A stretch of 63,097 bases of DNA. Origin: Saprolegnia diclina VS20 (lineage: Eukaryota > Oomycota > Saprolegniomycetes > Saprolegniales > Saprolegniaceae). The notes under the pieces were generated by a model. It saw only the letters and a program-made list of their open reading frames with translations, was not told the DNA's origin and made no database searches. A program made the translations under genes and the position numbers. Below, one piece after another: positions 15,001 through 24,575 of this stretch. Within the stretch, counting starts at the first letter, position 1; every line of letters begins with the position of its first letter. Location: contig NW_008246116.1 of the NCBI RefSeq assembly GCF_000281045.1, forward strand, positions 368,714 to 431,810. The letters are read 5' to 3'.

Positions 15001-15307
15001 GCTCGGCGTTCTTCAAGATGACCAGCGGCTCGGTGAGGTCGACGTCGAGGCTATCGTCTTTCAGCAGCTCGGCGGATGGCTCGACATCGGCGCCTTCCGC
15101 GGTAGGCTTTATATCGGCAGCGACAAGGTCCAAGATGCGCTTGTCGAGAACGCTCGTCGAAGCCGTGTCCATGTCGGCGGTCTCGCGGAGGAAGCAGCAG
15201 GCCATGGATCGTCGGGAGAGGCAGCTCTGGTAGAGCCCCTCGCCGCATGCAGCATGCACGTCTTGGATGAGCTCCTTCAGCTTCGTCTTCCCACGGTCCA
15301 CTTCCAT
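70..15307 (-). CDS. Giant multidomain HECT-type E3 ubiquitin ligase (about 4,936 aa, 10 exons)
   Basis: A single gene whose C-terminal HECT domain takes ubiquitin from an E2 onto a cysteine and passes it to substrates. Exons read: 15307-11398, 11350-2112, 2065-1925, 1878-1280, 1229-911, 862-613, 566-452, 406-343, 299-249 and 192-70. The nine introns are 43-56 nt, GT-AG, and the total length divides exactly by three. Domains in order, residues approximate: SPRY-like 230-350; two LamG/concanavalin-like 405-540 and 630-750; SPRY 1305-1435; UBA 2527-2580 (MGFPEAWCKRALEES); LamG-like 3105-3300; SPRY 3540-3675 and 3725-3845; MORN repeats 3847-3907; SPRY 4060-4180; RanBP2-type zinc finger near 4332-4354 (WSCDACTMLNDPNLSKCQIC); HECT from about 4,590 to the end. 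HECT hallmarks are GEGVDDHGGPYR, LVCGSPEID and SQTCFFSLSLP, with the catalytic Cys codon at 267-269 (residue about 4890). The first ATG of the open frame is taken as start. Substrates are unknown. Confidence 0.93.
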
Positions 15308-15778
15308 GCTGTCGCGGATCGCAGGGACGAGATGGGAGGTCTTTGGCTGCTTTCGTTTTCCTGACTAACATCACCCCACTTCCTCCGGATAACACACACC
15401 CAAATAGTGTACGACCGTCGCGATCCCCTGCACGCACCAAACGACCGCAAAGGTCACCCGACGCGGCGTGCACGCCTCGCCCTCGACCTGCAAAGGCATG
15501 CGTCGGAGGAATACACGCGCCATCTAGCGTACCGCACAGCCGAGAGCACTACCTTTGAAATTCACACTATTCTCAATATAACATTATTTGATGCATATAA
15601 ACGCCAGGATCGCGATCTTCAACCTCGCCATGTCCCACATATCGGCTCATGATGGTCCCATCGTCAAGCCAGTCGTCGTCGTGATGGTATCAGCTTCGTA
15701 TCAAGGGCTCCAGCATCGCTTGCTGCGGCGGCAAGGATGCCCACATGTCCATGCATCGAAGCGGCCGCTGACGTGGCG
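15308..15778. other. Intergenic spacer with the presumed HECT ligase promoter
   Basis: It lies upstream of the HECT ligase start and downstream of the small gene at 15779. I see no convincing gene, RNA or repeat. It should hold the ligase promoter, but no motif stands out. Confidence 0.4.
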
Positions 15779-16327
15779 TCACGTGCGCGTCATAGCCGCT
15801 GGCATCTCGGCGGCGAGTTGCGCGTGCACGGCCAGCTGGAACTTGCGCAGTGCACGCTGCTCTTGCTTGTGCTTGAGGTACAGCGCCACATAGTAGGTCG
15901 GGCACGCCGTGTCGGCCACGTCCGCATCGACGTTCGCAGCCTCTTTCAGCACGGCCTGGTACGTCGTATCTTCGCTTTCATGCAGCTGCGTGAGCGCTCG
16001 TTCGTCTTGGGCGTGGCGGGCGGTGAGCACTGCGAACTCGTCGACATGCACTCGGTGTAGCAACGGCGCATCCGGGTCAATGCATGAAGCAGAAGCAGCT
16101 AGCAGACGCAAAGCAGCATGGAGAGGGACACGTCGCGTCGCATGGGACCCGCCGTCTTGTCCCGCCTTCGGTGTCAAGGTTCCGATTGGGACTTGAGGTA
16201 GTTGGCACCGCTCGGCCATCGCTGGACGCTGCGCGCTGGAAGCCGCGATGGCCTCGTGAGCGCACGCAGCCCTCGCCTTTATGGGCTGGAACATGCAGCG
16301 TCGCCATCGTAGTGCGTTGGCCGTCAT
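15779..16327 (-). CDS. Uncharacterised small protein (182 aa or shorter)
   Basis: I do not recognise a family. The frame is open from an ATG at 16327. A second in-frame ATG about 35 codons in (MAERCQLPQVPIG) is an equally plausible start. The last 90 residues are rich in Ala, Glu, Gln and Lys and look alpha-helical, ending in a probable coiled coil (KHKQEQRALRKFQLAVHAQL). No signal peptide or membrane span is obvious. It sits about 50 bp downstream of the AUP1-like gene on the same strand, so a mis-split exon of that gene is conceivable, but that gene has a clean stop at 16377. An undetected short intron in the less structured first half is also possible. Confidence 0.45.
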   Translation of the reverse strand: MTANALRWRRCMFQPIKARAACAHEAIAASSAQRPAMAERCQLPQVPIGTLTPKAGQDGGSHATRRVPLHAALRLLAASASCIDPDAPLLHRVHVDEFAVLTARHAQDERALTQLHESEDTTYQAVLKEAANVDADVADTACPTYYVALYLKHKQEQRALRKFQLAVHAQLAAEMPAAMTRT

Positions 16328-16376
16328 GACAGACGCGACAGGCGAGCCAATAACGGAGTCGAATGGTATTGACGAC

Positions 16377-17510
16377 TTAGACGCTGGCGACGCGCAGTTG
16401 GAGGAACGCCGTCTTGTGGCGGTACAAGAACGGGCTGCTCGTGACGCTGAGGGCTGCCGCGGTCATCGCCATGACGCGCTGCGAGAAATCGAGCGGCGTC
16501 TCGGTCGCGTCGATGCTCTACGGAGTCTTGACGCTCTATTTGACGAGGATGCATGAGTCACGTACGGTGGGCGGTAAGACGCGCAGTGTAAAGCGGTGCC
16601 ACGGTACAAAGAGAAACCACAGCACATTCGCGATCGTCGAGCTCGACTCGTCGTTCATGTGCACGGGCTAGGGTCCGTCGTATCAACCTCCACGACCGTC
16701 TAGAACGTACAAAAGGCCCGTCGGTCGCCGAGAGTGCAATGGGTTGGATGCGCACGCCAAGGCCAAAGAGGAACGTGTGGTACTGGAGTAGTCCGGTGAC
16801 GCCATTCGTCATCCCACCCTATATATTTCACAGCAAATTTGGAGACGAAAACACCACATATATCAAATAAAAACCGATACCTCGGGAAAACACAGAATCG
16901 GACAACGATTTGCACGGACTTTCTCGGTGAGCAGCGTGCGCAGTGCGTCTCGGCCAGACGTATTGCCTTGGGTGCGCGACGCATGTGGCACGTAAATGTA
17001 GCCGTACGCAGCCGCTAGCCGACGAAACACCCGCGACGACTTGAAGAAATCGTACCCGAGCGTCTCGAACGGTCCGAGCACTTGGAGCGCGATCGCGTCG
17101 AGCTCACTCACGTGGTTGCACACAAGGATGGGCGGCGACGGCGGCTGCCAATGGCGGTCCGGATCGAGCAGCGTCACAAAGAGACCCATCGGGACCGAGA
17201 GCCGCGCGAACGCACGGCTTATGACCGCGGCGTCCTTGAGGTAGAGAAGACACGCGAAAAAAATAGCGAGCAGCACGAGCCGCAGGCAGAGCAACAGGAG
17301 CCCGAGCGGCGCATAGAGAAGAAGGGCTAGATGGCCAAAGTGGATCGGCCGGTGCAAACGCTGCGTGTGCAGCATGCGCGACAAGGCGTGGAGGCCCGGT
17401 GTCGAGTGAAAGGTCGACGGGGTCCACAGCTCTGGGTGTTCGAGCACATGGGTTGCTGCAGATAGACCGTCGTCGCCGTCCTCGATCGACGGGTGCACCG
17501 GTGCGCTCAT
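16377..17510 (-). CDS. AUP1-like membrane glycerolipid acyltransferase family protein (326 aa)
   Basis: A PlsC-family acyltransferase, closest in layout to ancient ubiquitous protein 1 (AUP1), a lipid-droplet/ER protein. Exons 17510-16881, 16818-16711, 16667-16566 and 16517-16377 join in frame. A strongly hydrophobic stretch near residues 65-105 (LLLYAPLGLLLLCLRLVLLA) would form a membrane hairpin. The acyltransferase motifs follow: HX4D as CNHVSELD, and the glycerol-phosphate-binding block FPEGGMTNG, which is created only after the first intron is removed. The C-terminal part (NVLWFLFVPWHRFTLRVLPP, then DFSQRVM) resembles the AUP1 region after the acyltransferase domain. Animal AUP1 carries a CUE domain and an E2-binding tail, and neither is visible here. 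A lysophospholipid acyltransferase proper is the alternative. Confidence 0.78.
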
Positions 17511-17834
17511 ACGACTACGCAAGCTGTGATGACTATAAATATCGCATCGACTATGCAAGTTGGTTCGCGATGACGTCATTGGTCGAGTATCTATCAATCT
17601 ATCAGTCCACCGCACACCCGAAACCAAAATTCATTGTCCAAAAAGTCAAAAACAAGAACCGAAAATCAAAATACAAGAACCAAAATACGAGAACCAAAAA
17701 CCAACGCACAAAACAAAACAAACCCAACGACAAGACAGTCGCTTTATAAAAAGACTAGACATATACGTTCGACGATGCGCTCGCCCTTCGTTCGCGCGAT
17801 TACATGTTCTCTCGTCGATCTCTCAACGCGTTCT
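17511..17834. other. Spacer with AUP1-like promoter and an A/C-rich degenerate repeat
   Basis: The spacer between the hydrolase stop and the AUP1-like start. About 17640-17735 is low-complexity and A-rich, with the word AGAACC recurring at roughly 15-20 nt spacing (about 17650-17705). Nothing else is seen. Confidence 0.5.
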
Positions 17835-19562
17835 TTACAAAGCACACTCGAACCACTTGACGGGCTTGCGGTCGCACCCCCACCAGCCATCGCCGTACCG
17901 CATTGACGCATCGAGGTGGTTGATGCTCGCCTTGAAGTGAAAGCTCGTCTCGGCGCTCGTGCCAAACTTGCGCGGATCGATGCCGACGGCGCAACTCGTA
18001 AAGTCGACGACGCCATCGTACTCGGGACTGTCGTGCTTGGACATTTTGCCGACAACACCGATCGCAGCCGAGGCAAGCGACGTCAAGCCGACCGCGTTCG
18101 TGCCGCAGAGGACGCGCGTGACGTGCTTTTGTCGCACTGCTTGGGCGGCTGCGAACTTGGCTTGCATAGTGGCCGACACCGTCGATTGGTGCTTGAGCGA
18201 GTCGTACGCTTGCTGGACGGGGCAGAACCCCACTTGCTTCAAAATGAACTTGAGGATTTCGTTGCCCCAGCCGCCGGCCGCGCACTTGTTGGCGAGAAGG
18301 TTGGCGGTCTTGCTGCCCTGCATCGGACCGGCGATCGAGACCCACGTCACGTCCTTTCCGATATTGCACTTGTTGTTGGCGACTGCGCTGCTCGCAATCA
18401 AGTTGCCCATCGAGAAGGTCACAAGGATCATGCTCCCGAGCTCCTTGGAGCCATACATCGGAGCCTTGCTCACCCGCAGCGCGGCGTCGCAGAACTCTTG
18501 CTGCGTCGACGCATCGTCCCAGCGGTGGTTGGTGGTCTCGAGATGGATGAACTGGACGCTCGAGCAGCACGGCGCATGCTCCTGGATGTCGCCCCACCCC
18601 GATGGAAACGTCGACGTCATCGGGCCCGCCTCGGTTTCGCCGACACCATGCACGAAGAGGCACGGCTTCTTCTTGCCCATCTTGCAGCCGCACGACGCCT
18701 TGTTGATGACTGTCGAGCGCTCGTAGCCCGCCATGTATGAGGCAACGTCCGACGACGTCTGCAAAAGCGACTTGGCAACCGGCAAGACCGTGTCAGCGAC
18801 AACCGCGTCGCAACTCAAAGGCTGGCCGTTCGGCAGCACCGGGATCTCCATCTCGGGCAGCAGCGTCGGGTCCGAGAGGTACTCGACCGCAATGTCCAAG
18901 TCCGTGCCGGTGGCGTGCGTGAGCAGGTTGTTTTTGGAATTGCAAAACACAAACGACTCGCCCGCAAACGACAAATGCAGCAGCTTGCCGTCCGGGCAGT
19001 CGGCAATCGTGACGTTGGCGACCTTGTAGTTGTCGAGGACGCTCGACTCATGCAGGCTCGTCTGCATGAGCTGGACGGGCGGCACGCGGCCTGCATCGAG
19101 GCACTCGGCCGAGACGACGACGCCGTTCTTGGACGCTGCGTAGTACGCCTTGTGGTCGAGCAAAAGGTACGTCTCCGTGATTTCCGGGCCCACTTGGGTC
19201 AAGAGCGCGTCAAAGAGCAAGGTGGACCCGACGCCACCCCGGGGCACAACGTACACGTCGGCGGTCGCCTTGCCGTTGAAGCGCATGCTCTCGCGCTTGG
19301 CGGTGAGCGAGATCTTGAGCCCGGGGCTCTGCTGGATGTTGGTGATGATTTCGGTCGCGTGGTTGGTGACGTGCGTCTGAAACACAAAGATGGCGCCGAG
19401 CGTGACGCAGACGACGCCGGTCAGCGCCACGATCGCAATCACAATCCGCGTGCGCGAAGGCCAGCGCGACGTCGTCATCGGGGCCGGCACCTCGTCGCTC
19501 GGTGTCGTAGCGACGTTGTAGTCGAGCGGCGACGCGGCCTTGGTGGTATGAATACCCGTCAT
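17835..19562 (-). CDS. Membrane-anchored alpha/beta-hydrolase-like protein, copy 1 (575 aa)
   Basis: A type II membrane protein: a cytosolic tail of about 50 residues, one span (VIAIVALTGVVCVTLGAIFV), then a large outer domain. The C-terminal half has alpha/beta-hydrolase features: an oxyanion-type strand-turn LFVHGVGE, and a nucleophile-elbow-like TFSMGNL in which the usual first Gly is Thr. Many cysteines (CCSS, CGCK, CDAA) suggest disulfides in an extracellular or lumenal domain. The ATG at 19562 is preferred because the frame upstream has only a TTG. The gene has no intron. A paralog of the same architecture lies at 47842-49494, and both end in RKPVKWFECAL. Lipase or esterase activity is inferred from fold motifs only. 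The paired His is not certain. Confidence 0.8.
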   Translation of the reverse strand: MTGIHTTKAASPLDYNVATTPSDEVPAPMTTSRWPSRTRIVIAIVALTGVVCVTLGAIFVFQTHVTNHATEIITNIQQSPGLKISLTAKRESMRFNGKATADVYVVPRGGVGSTLLFDALLTQVGPEITETYLLLDHKAYYAASKNGVVVSAECLDAGRVPPVQLMQTSLHESSVLDNYKVANVTIADCPDGKLLHLSFAGESFVFCNSKNNLLTHATGTDLDIAVEYLSDPTLLPEMEIPVLPNGQPLSCDAVVADTVLPVAKSLLQTSSDVASYMAGYERSTVINKASCGCKMGKKKPCLFVHGVGETEAGPMTSTFPSGWGDIQEHAPCCSSVQFIHLETTNHRWDDASTQQEFCDAALRVSKAPMYGSKELGSMILVTFSMGNLIASSAVANNKCNIGKDVTWVSIAGPMQGSKTANLLANKCAAGGWGNEILKFILKQVGFCPVQQAYDSLKHQSTVSATMQAKFAAAQAVRQKHVTRVLCGTNAVGLTSLASAAIGVVGKMSKHDSPEYDGVVDFTSCAVGIDPRKFGTSAETSFHFKASINHLDASMRYGDGWWGCDRKPVKWFECAL

Positions 19563-21123
19563 TGTGCGAGGCAAGCGGCGGGTGCGCGGAAGCAAGCAAA
19601 AGCAAGTCTACCACGCACCTCGCATTGCGCTTTGGCGTGAGTAACGTGCATACAGGCCACTCACGCTTCAAGACGTCGTGCGCCTTTACTATTCACGGGC
19701 TAACCTCGTTGGAAATCACAGTTGGCGACAGATCCAGTCGTCGGAGACAACCACCACATGTTCAGCCAACATACGGCATGACGGCCCAAAGGTTCCGCGA
19801 ATGATCCGCTAAGCAAAAGCGTGGGACGGGGAATGTCGACGTGTAGCATTGTCGTCTTGACGTCGATCAAATCGACTACAGCTCGGTTCTTGTCCCGTTA
19901 GGCTGCCGACGGCGGGGAAGAGGCTACTTCAAAAGGGCAAATGATCATGTTGGCTGTTCTACTCGTACGGCTGATAAGCAAGATGGGAGTACTCCCAAAT
20001 ACACTGGATACGCGAGATTCGAATGTGCTCTGGTGCAGGACACGGACGGGGCGATGGCCACCGTCGATCAGGGTTGTCGATCAGGGTGGGGTCGGTTGTC
20101 TTGTCCGTCCGAGCATGCGGTTGGCGTTGAAGTTCCGGCACAACCCGCGCGTTGCATCTCCCGATGCGTCGACAGCCAACGACCAACGCGTCGCTAGAGT
20201 GCGGACACGGTCGCGTCGCTTTCGAATACCCTCTTTTGTTGTGCACAGAAAGGCCTAAGATGCTGTGATCCGGACGGGTACCACCCCAGGTACCACCCAG
20301 GTCTTAACGGCAACACCAAGGGAACTTGGGGGGAACACTGGCAGCGCTGGCGACTGTTACGAGTCGATACATACGCGGCTTCGACTGCGATAGAAGGCGC
20401 GTGGGTAGGTGGCCAAATGCACAAGAGAGCTCGAAATTCATTCGGCAAAGCCAAAGCGGCGACGCGAAGCCAATGGCATCAGAAATACGCGACTGCACAT
20501 CTGAGTACAACCACCTGTCCACAACAAGCCGGTCGGTGCAGCTGGCAAAAGCACATTACATATGTGTAATGTGCCTTTGTCTAGAGTGGGTACCACTGTC
20601 GATTATAAAATCTGAAGCGACTACCTACATCAACTAGACTAAACTACCGGTACTGATCGATGTATTATCTAGAACTGGTGTGGAGTCATCCAGATGTAGG
20701 CCATGGCGCGATGGAAATGGTCACGATGCTGCCTTCTCGACTTCGCTGGTCGGCGATGGCGAGCTGCTGTGATGAGTTTACATGGCTTGTACCATGCTCA
20801 CCTCTCTGCTTCTAGCGCAAACAAGCAGCACACATTTCGCGCCACAGAGACGCATGTCGCGCGTCAGGTGATTAGCATCTGGTTCTCCGTGGGCGGTAGA
20901 AGGCGCCCGTGTCCTTCAACCCCTCAACTCGCACTAGCTCTCAAAATACACAGCTCCACCAGCTCTCACACCAGCTCTCACCACCACGGGTCGACTGTCA
21001 TCTCACTCGCACATTGCCGCATTCGCTGCTGACAATAATGCATCCCAACGTTGATCGACAAAATTGAACGAAAACGGCCAAGTCGACGCTTTTTTGTTTG
21101 TGAAAAATCTCGAAACGCCTGCG
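19563..21123. other. 1.5-kb gene-poor spacer
   Basis: It separates the divergent hydrolase (-) and ZMYND12-like (+) genes and should hold both promoters. The open frames inside are short, lack recognisable motifs and differ in composition from neighbouring genes. The only structure seen is the hairpin at 20551-20574. Confidence 0.5.
20551..20574. repeat. Inverted repeat, 10-bp perfect arms
   Basis: GCACATTACA, a 4-nt centre TATG, then TGTAATGTGC. The pairing extends imperfectly into flanking AAAG/CTTT. It lies in the spacer between divergent genes. It could be a cruciform or a dimeric-factor binding site, with no direct evidence for either. Confidence 0.6.
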
Positions 21124-22145
21124 ATGAACCAAGCCGAAGCGGCGCGTGGCAGTGCCAAGGAAGCGAGCCTCCAGGCGGCGCGGCGCCGCTGCGAGACGCA
21201 GCTCATGGGCCGCGACGTCCACGCGGCCTACGCCACCATTGTCGCGACCGTCCAGGATGCTGTCGGTGTTTACGGCAAGCACGGGCTTGCGATCGTGCCG
21301 TATTACCTCCTCATGGCCGACGTCGGCTTGGAACTCGGGCATCTCAAGCAGGTCGAAGAAGTCCTCGCGCTCAGCATTTGGAGCCTCGTACGCAGCGCCG
21401 AAGAGAGCAGCGCCCACGAAGGCGAGACGCACCCGGGCACGCTCCTCCAGCGCGCGGCAGTCTGCAAGCTCTACGGTCGGTTCCACGCCGAGGCCGACAA
21501 CTACGACGAGGCGCTCAAGCAAGCGGCGAACGGCGCCTACTACGCCTCGCTCGTCCACGGCCCCGAGCACATTCTCACGTCGACACTCTACTTTACGCTC
21601 GGGTGCATCTTCCAGCGCATGTTCAAGACCGAGCAAGCGCTCGGCATGTTCGACAAGCTCGTCGAGATCTGGTACAAGTACCTTGCGAATCGCCTGCCGT
21701 TGGCGGAAGGCAAGGACCGAGACGACGACAACGACGACGACGCGCTCGCCCACCGGCGGCTCTTGCACGACGGCAACACGATGCTTTTGCACATCCTCGA
21801 TACGCGGTCCAAGGTCCCATCCAGGATCCCAGAGCGAGAGGGCTCATGATCGGACAACTAGGTGCTCGGCTCGGGCCACATTGCGACCGGGGAGGTCGAG
21901 TACACGATGGTAGCTGCTTGCGTTGCGCTAGTGACTGAGCGTGGAGTAGGGTCTGCTCAAAGTACACATGGGCCTTCCGTCGGAAGCCAAGGGGTTCCTC
22001 GACCAAGCGCTCTCGATCTACACGGACGCCCTCGTACGACCAGTCTTGTTGAAGCATTTGGTCTCATGACGGCGGGGATTAGGGGTCGCTGCACCCGTCG
22101 ACGATCGATGTGCAAAGCGTGATCGATACCATTCGTGGCGCATAA
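21124..22145 (+). CDS. ZMYND12-like axonemal TPR protein, without MYND finger (294 aa)
   Basis: An ortholog-like relative of ZMYND12, which with TTC29 is linked to axonemal inner dynein arms. That fits an organism with flagellate zoospores. Exons 21124-21813, 21862-21909, 21950-22033 and 22083-22145 join in frame, and the last three restore the C-terminal TPR-like helices (GLPSEAKGFLDQALSIYTDA). The match to animal ZMYND12 is visible across the TPR region: PYYLLMADVGLELGHLKQVE, LYGRFHAEADNYDEA and FDKLVEIWYKYL align with its LLLAEASLGLGR, NYEEARYHL and KVSEIWHAYL. The animal N-terminal MYND zinc finger is absent, with no cysteine cluster. An acidic loop (DRDDDNDDDD) interrupts the helices. 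The ATG at 21124 is the first in frame; upstream is only TTG. The stop lies 25 bp from that of the convergent pseudouridine synthase. Confidence 0.85.
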
Positions 22146-22170
22146 GATGTTTCATCGTGTATAGAGTCTT

Positions 22171-23905
22171 CTACTTGAGCGAGCTCTTGCGGCCGACGCG
22201 GGGCGCCTTGGGCTTGGCCAGACTCAGCGTCGAGACCACGGTGGTTGTCTTGACCAGCTGCGCAAACGGGTCCGCCGACTTGAAGCACGTGTTGCCATAC
22301 TCGCGTTGCTACAGGTCGTACAGGGTTCGATCCCATCACCGCGGCTCGTTTGGTCACAAGTACCTGGTCCGGGTTACTAAACTTCAAGTGGAGCTTCCAC
22401 GCGTGCAGCATCATGCGCGGCGCCTCGTCCTCCTCGCTGCCGTACGTCACGTCGCCCACTAGCATGGACTTGTCAGTTGTGGTCTACGCTGCATATGGCA
22501 TACCAATGGGATAGCCATACTGGCTCAAATGCAGTCGGAGCTGGTGCCGGCGACCGCTCAGTGGACGCAGAAGGACCTTTGTCACGGGCTTGCCGTCCAC
22601 CGTGCCATGGCCCAAGACAAACGCCACGGTCGTCGAAACCTACGTTGTACAAACAGGGTCAAGTGGCCCCGACTTCGAACCTCGGCGGGCAACCTTGCCG
22701 CGAGGGTCATTCGGTGGCACAATTTCCATCCGGAACGAGTGGTCGGGCGACGGCGCGATCGGCTGGTTGAAGATGTAGCCCATGGGTTCGTCCGGCTCGA
22801 CCTCGATGCGCGGTCGCTTGCTCGTGGGCGCGACCTCGGACATGGCCCGTGGCCGGCGACCACTGGTATGCGCGACGACCGGTGCGCTGTACTGGACGTC
22901 GGCACGCGGTGCTTCGGCCTGCAGTTGCGCCGCGAGGTCGGCTTCGTAGCGCAAGCTACGGATGATACTTAGTCGAATACAAAACGCATGGCGGTCTACC
23001 GGTCGGCGACGGCGCGGGCAAAGTACGTCTCCTGCACGTCGTCGGCGAGGTCGTTCCACTTCTTGCGGAGAAGGTCCTTCTCGGCGTCCGAGAGCGCGTC
23101 GCCCGCATGCAGCTTTCGCCGCACGACGCCTTGGTCCATCGCAAAGAGGGACGGGCCCGTGCGTGGGCCCTTGAACTTGCGCGTAAACTTGAGCTCGTGC
23201 TGCTTCTTGGGCAAGATGGGGTTGTCGCTGTCCGCGATAAAGTCGGCGAGGCGCGAGAACGCTACCGACGGCGTGCCCGGCGGCGGCGTCAATGGCATCG
23301 TACCGTGGACGAGCGCGAGGTACTCCTTCTCGACGCACTTTTTCTGAAAGAGGCCGCTCGCCGCCGACGTCGACCTAGATTGGGACATGAGCGCATGCGG
23401 TGGCAGGCGATGTGGTTTACTCCTTGGTCGTGCCAATGCACATGACGCCGGACGTGGCTACGTTGATGGCTCCGTGTTTTGCGATCGCGATAGGATCACG
23501 TACCAAAGTCGAGCTGGTGGATCCAGCGAAACTTGGGCACGTCCGGAAAGTCGCGGGCGAGCGCCTTCTCGATCGTCACGTTAAAGTCGCCGTCGAGACG
23601 CACGTCGGCGCCCTAGTACGCAGCATGAGGCAAAACACCCATGTTGCAGTCGCCACCTTGTTGATGACGAGGTAGTACGGCGACCGGGACAAGATCTCGA
23701 GCTCGAGCGCGTCGAGCGTCAAGGGCCCACCGCGCGTGTCTTCGATCGCGCTCTCGTCGAGATGGCCCTCTTGCTTGCGCGGCGCCTTGATCGGCGGCGG
23801 CACGATGGCGACGGGCGGTGGCGGCGTCTCCTTGGCCGCATGGTTGCGCAGGACGCGCGACGACGTCGGGAGGTTGCTGAGGCTGGCGGCGCGGCGACGG
23901 GACAT
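22171..23905 (-). CDS. RPUSD1-like RNA pseudouridine synthase with HMG-box-like insertion (466 aa)
   Basis: A RluA-family enzyme that isomerises uridine to pseudouridine in RNA. Eight exons (23905-23657, 23612-23504, 23457-23421, 23374-23000, 22955-22694, 22639-22504, 22458-22364, 22308-22171) rejoin in frame. Visible motifs are the opening strand SPYYLVINK, the catalytic-Asp loop HQLDFATSG (form typical of RPUSD1 rather than RLD), CVEKEYLALVHG, the RNA-binding block RPLSGRRHQLRLHL, then PIVGDVTYG and MMLHAWKL. Between VHGTM and the later catalytic strands lies an insertion of about 150 residues. Residues about 200-272 (GPSLFAMDQ, KKWNDLADDVQETYFARAV, RLRYEADLA) resemble an HMG box, followed by a basic KRPR patch. 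The tail is basic (PRVGRKSSLK). No clear mitochondrial presequence is seen. Substrate RNA is unknown. Confidence 0.87.
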
Positions 23906-24575
23906 GGCGGAGCGGGTGGCGAAGGCGATGGTCTGTATCCTGCCGATCATGCACCGGCAAGAAGACGTTGGACGCGAGATTCCCACGCTGCGATATCGGG
24001 TTTGGGCCTCATCCTAGGCCGACAAAACGTCCTTGGCGATCCGAATTCGGACCTGTCCGAAAATAGGCCCTTGGCTAAACGCACGCCACTGTTCGCAACT
24101 GCCGAGCAGGTTCCGGCCTGTCAAAGACAACATTTCCACATAGCACCGTCGCCACGACCTCATGCTATGGGTACTACTGCGCTAACACCTAGTCTGCACG
24201 AGCTAGACGAACTGGTATTCCTGCGGTAAGATCGAGCTTCAGAGGATCGGTTCGAATAACCCTACCCCTTGTTCGCCATGAGCTCCCCAAGATTCCCTAG
24301 TACCCTCCATGAAGCATGAAGATTCGGCGCTCCACGACTAACGTGCAGGGACATTACCGAGCAGTGCTCCGTCAACGGAGTTGGTGCTCAATGGTCGAAG
24401 GACCTCGATACGCTTCCATCACTTCGTATACCTCACCTGATCCCGTCAACGAGTTGACGTGGGCGACAGCGTGCATACGACGCACTACTATCAATGTTTC
24501 AACCACGGACCACTTTATCTCTCTCTTATACTCGAGTGCACGCTACTGTATCGTCTTCTTCAGCTCCGCACACAA
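23906..24575. other. Spacer, nothing recognised
   Basis: About 670 bp between the pseudouridine-synthase start and the MYB stop. It is less GC-rich than the genes. I see no gene, RNA or repeat that I can support. Confidence 0.4.

Noticed and set aside
19941-20258. 105-codon plus-strand frame
   Set aside because: It overlaps a similar-length frame on the other strand, has no motif and lies in spacer of mixed composition.
22318-22345. tRNA-like T-arm (GGTTCGATCCC)
   Set aside because: It lies within an intron of the pseudouridine synthase. No acceptor, D or anticodon arm can be drawn around it.
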